Shown here: positions 62,067-64,000 of the stretch, piece after piece
How the letters are laid out: the number at the start of each line of letters is the position of its first letter
How positions within the stretch are numbered: position 1 is the stretch's first letter
Assembly (NCBI RefSeq): GCF_021729135.1
Contig: NZ_JAJTWW010000001.1
Span: forward strand, 1 to 64,000
Direction: 5' to 3'
From: Brevibacterium daeguense
Lineage (GTDB): Bacteria; Actinomycetota; Actinomycetes; Actinomycetales; Brevibacteriaceae
Length of the DNA stretch: 64,000 nt
The notes under the pieces: generated by a model
The model's input: the letters and a program-made list of their open reading frames with translations, nothing else
What the model was told of the DNA's origin: nothing
Database searches by the model: none
Made by a program: the position numbers and the translations under genes

Positions 62067-62197
62067 TACTCCGCCAGGTGGGCGCGCCGGCCGGGGCAGA
62101 GCTCCTCGGCGCGGCTCACTCCGTCAGGTGGGCTCACTCCGTCAGGTGGTCATACTCCGCCAGGTGGGCGCGCCGGCCGGGGCAGAGCTCCTCGGCG
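62067..62197. repeat. Duplicated putA 3' end
   Basis: A 45-bp sequence starting TACTCCGCCAGGTGGGCGCG occurs at 62067-62111 and, inside the gene, at 62153-62197 (offset 86). Between them GGCTCACTCCGTCAGGTG is present twice in tandem (62113-62130, 62131-62148). The last putA codons were therefore duplicated downstream of the stop. Confidence 0.88.
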
Positions 62198-64000
62198 AGC
62201 CGATGGAAGTCGCGGCTGGGATTGCCGAACCGATGCAGGGTCATGGAGATCGCCTGCTCCAGCACGAAGTACCGCATCTCCACCCGGCCCGAGGCGGTCA
62301 CCGGGTCATCGATGACGGTGACCTCGGGGCGCGCTGCCGCGGCCGTCCTGAGCTCCGGTTCGGCCCGCCCGATGACGCGGATGCGGGCGCCAACCATGTC
62401 GTCGCAGTCGCCGCGCTCCACCCGGGCCGCGAACTCCGCGGCGGTCTCCGTGGTCGGCTGGGCCTCACGAGCCGCGGACTGTGAAACCTCACGAGCCGCG
62501 GACTGTGCGTCCGCTGCCGGTTCCCCCGACGCCGGCGCGTGTTGGGCGTCGGCTGCCGCCTCCGCGGCGTCGCGCACCTCGATGGGAACGTCGGGCGCCA
62601 GCGAGTAGCGCAGAGGAGCCCCCATCACCTCGGCCGCGTGGGCGGTGCGCGTCACGGCGTGGGGCGAGGCGTCGGCGGTGACGCGCACCGTCACCGGGCG
62701 CGGCCGGCAGCGGAAGATGTTGGCTTCGGCGCGCAGTCCGGTCGGATCCGCCGGCCTGCCGAAGACCTCGCGATGCACGGCGATGTCGTCGGCTGCCGCC
62801 CGCTCGAGCCACCCCGCCGGGGATTCGGCGGTCCGGCCGCCGGCCGCCTCGCTGCCGGCCGCCGCCTCGGCGTCGTGAGACCCTTTGCCCTGGCGGGGAG
62901 CGTCGGCCCACGTGCCGAACTGCATGAGGTAGTTCGGCCCGCCCGCCTTCGATCCGAGCCCGACCGAGGATTTCTTCCAGCCGCCGAAGGGCTGACGGCG
63001 CACGATCGCGCCGGTGATGCCGCGGTTGACGTAGACGTTGCCGGCCTGCACCTGGTCGAGCCAGGCGGCGACCTCCCGGGTGTCGAGCGATTGGATGCCG
63101 GCTGTCAGCCCGAAGTCGACCTGGTTCTGCAGCCGGATCGCCTCCGCCAGTGAGTCCGCTCGCATCAGTCCGAGCACGGGTCCGAAGCATTCGGTGAGGT
63201 GGAAGAAGGAGCCCGGCTGCACACCGTCCTTGATGCCCGGGGACCACAGCCGGCCGGAGTCATCGAGCTGCCGCGGTTCGACCAACCAGCTCTCGCCCGG
63301 CTCGAGCGTCGTCAGCGCTCGGTGCAGCTTGTCGGAGGGCTGTTCGGTCAGAGGGCCGACCGTAGCTGACAAGTTCTGCGGCCAGTCGACGACGAGGGAG
63401 GACGCCGCGTCGACCAGCTGCCTGCGGAAGCGCGGGGAGTCGTAGACGGAGCCGACCATGATCGCCAGCGACGCCGCTGAGCACTTCTGCCCGGCGTGAC
63501 CGAATGCGGACTGGACGAGCTCGGTCATCGCCAGGTCACGGTCGGCTGCGGGGGTGATGACCATGGCGTTCTTGCCGGAGGTCTCGGCGCTGATGCGCAG
63601 TCCGGGGTTGAACCGGGCGAACAGCTTCGCCGTCTCCGAGGCGCCCGTGAGCACCACTCGATCGACTCCGGGATGGGCCACCAGCGCCCGGCCGATCGCT
63701 CCCTCGGTGGGCTTGACCAGCTGCAGCACCGCGCGCGGCACTCCGGCCTGCCACAGGCAGTCGACGAGGAGCGCCGAGCAGTGCGGGGTGGGCGAAGAGG
63801 GCTTGTGGATCACCGAGGCGCCCACCGCCAGGGCGGAGACCGTGGAGCCGGTCGGGATCGCGACAGGGAAGTTCCACGGCGGGGTGACCAGAACCAGCGC
63901 ATCGGGGGTGAACTCCGCTCCGGGAATCGCCTCCAGCTCGAGGGCCTGGCCGGCGTAGTAGCGGATGAAGTCGATCGCCTCGGACACCTCCGGGTCGGAC
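62134..64000 (-). CDS. putA: Bifunctional proline utilisation protein PutA (C-terminal part)
   Basis: The last 622 residues, open to the window end, of the bifunctional proline dehydrogenase / glutamate-semialdehyde dehydrogenase. The visible part is the aldehyde dehydrogenase half: TPPWNFPVAIPTGS, the catalytic-glutamate segment SAETSGKNAMVI, the catalytic cysteine in FGHAGQKCSAAS, ECFGPVLGLM, and IVRRQPFGGWKKSS. After this comes a PutA-type C-terminal extension (residues about 390-622) with an Ala-rich insertion and a low-complexity end. Reading into the window at 64000 is in frame: DPEVSEAIDFIRYYAGQ. The missing upstream part should contain the FAD proline dehydrogenase. Confidence 0.92.
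   Translation of the reverse strand, partial: SDPEVSEAIDFIRYYAGQALELEAIPGAEFTPDALVLVTPPWNFPVAIPTGSTVSALAVGASVIHKPSSPTPHCSALLVDCLWQAGVPRAVLQLVKPTEGAIGRALVAHPGVDRVVLTGASETAKLFARFNPGLRISAETSGKNAMVITPAADRDLAMTELVQSAFGHAGQKCSAASLAIMVGSVYDSPRFRRQLVDAASSLVVDWPQNLSATVGPLTEQPSDKLHRALTTLEPGESWLVEPRQLDDSGRLWSPGIKDGVQPGSFFHLTECFGPVLGLMRADSLAEAIRLQNQVDFGLTAGIQSLDTREVAAWLDQVQAGNVYVNRGITGAIVRRQPFGGWKKSSVGLGSKAGGPNYLMQFGTWADAPRQGKGSHDAEAAAGSEAAGGRTAESPAGWLERAAADDIAVHREVFGRPADPTGLRAEANIFRCRPRPVTVRVTADASPHAVTRTAHAAEVMGAPLRYSLAPDVPIEVRDAAEAAADAQHAPASGEPAADAQSAAREVSQSAAREAQPTTETAAEFAARVERGDCDDMVGARIRVIGRAEPELRTAAAARPEVTVIDDPVTASGRVEMRYFVLEQAISMTLHRFGNPSRDFHRLAEELCPGRRAHLAEYDHLTE

Overview
The window is GC-rich, densely coded, and uses GTG and TTG starts freely. 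It looks like a high-GC actinobacterial chromosome. The gene content (GTP-type PEP carboxykinase, LCP protein, actinobacterial RecQ, sortase-type LPxTG protein, PxpABC operon) suggests Micrococcales, most likely Brevibacterium or a close relative. The genus is inference; no rRNA is present.

Layout. 1-5.4 kb: start of a nitronate monooxygenase, a C45-type acyltransferase, two VanZ-like membrane proteins around an APC permease and a Usp protein, and an MBL hydrolase. 5.5-14.1 kb: RecQ, a CsbD-like small protein, a MaoC/FAS1-type dehydratase, and a compact operon of two DUF5058-like membrane subunits with an M20 amidohydrolase and an amidase. 14.1-22.6 kb: an internally duplicated unknown protein divergent from a Pls/PosA-type NRPS operon (NRPS, membrane acyltransferase-like protein, phosphopantetheinyl transferase) followed by an anchored M28 peptidase. 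22.6-28.8 kb: a TetR regulator divergent from an MMPL and YhgE/Pip pair, with two tandem operator-like repeats between them. 28.8-30.0 kb: an AbiEi/PD-(D/E)XK-like gene bracketed by two copies of a long palindrome. 30-33.5 kb: a membrane protein, a receiver-like/thioredoxin-reductase-like flavoprotein and a divergent UBP-type zinc finger protein. 33.5-39.4 kb: an MFS transporter, an FAD/NAD(P)-binding protein and an LCP protein.

39.65-42.97 kb is a 3.2-kb integrated island in tRNA-Ser(GCT), with integrase, 22-bp att repeats, candidate arm sites and four small unknown genes. 43-46.9 kb: a TOBE/HTH protein, a methyltransferase, an ABC-F protein behind a probable leaderless leader peptide, and apt. 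46.9-54.2 kb: the 5-oxoproline (PxpABC) regulon with biotin carboxylase, a GntR/FCD regulator, a DUF1445 protein and an NRAMP transporter. A shared TTGTTCAACAA site precedes both of its transcription units. 54.3-64 kb: a small HTH protein, pckG, tRNA-Arg(ACG), a wall-anchored ExeM/NucH-like nuclease, a lipoprotein, and the C-terminal part of PutA.

The most interesting candidates are the NRPS operon, which probably makes a homopolymer of an amino acid and carries its own PPTase; the palindrome-bracketed nuclease-like gene; the UBP zinc-finger/flavoprotein locus; and the leader-peptide-controlled ABC-F gene. Family names are from recognition of motifs by eye; no database search was run.
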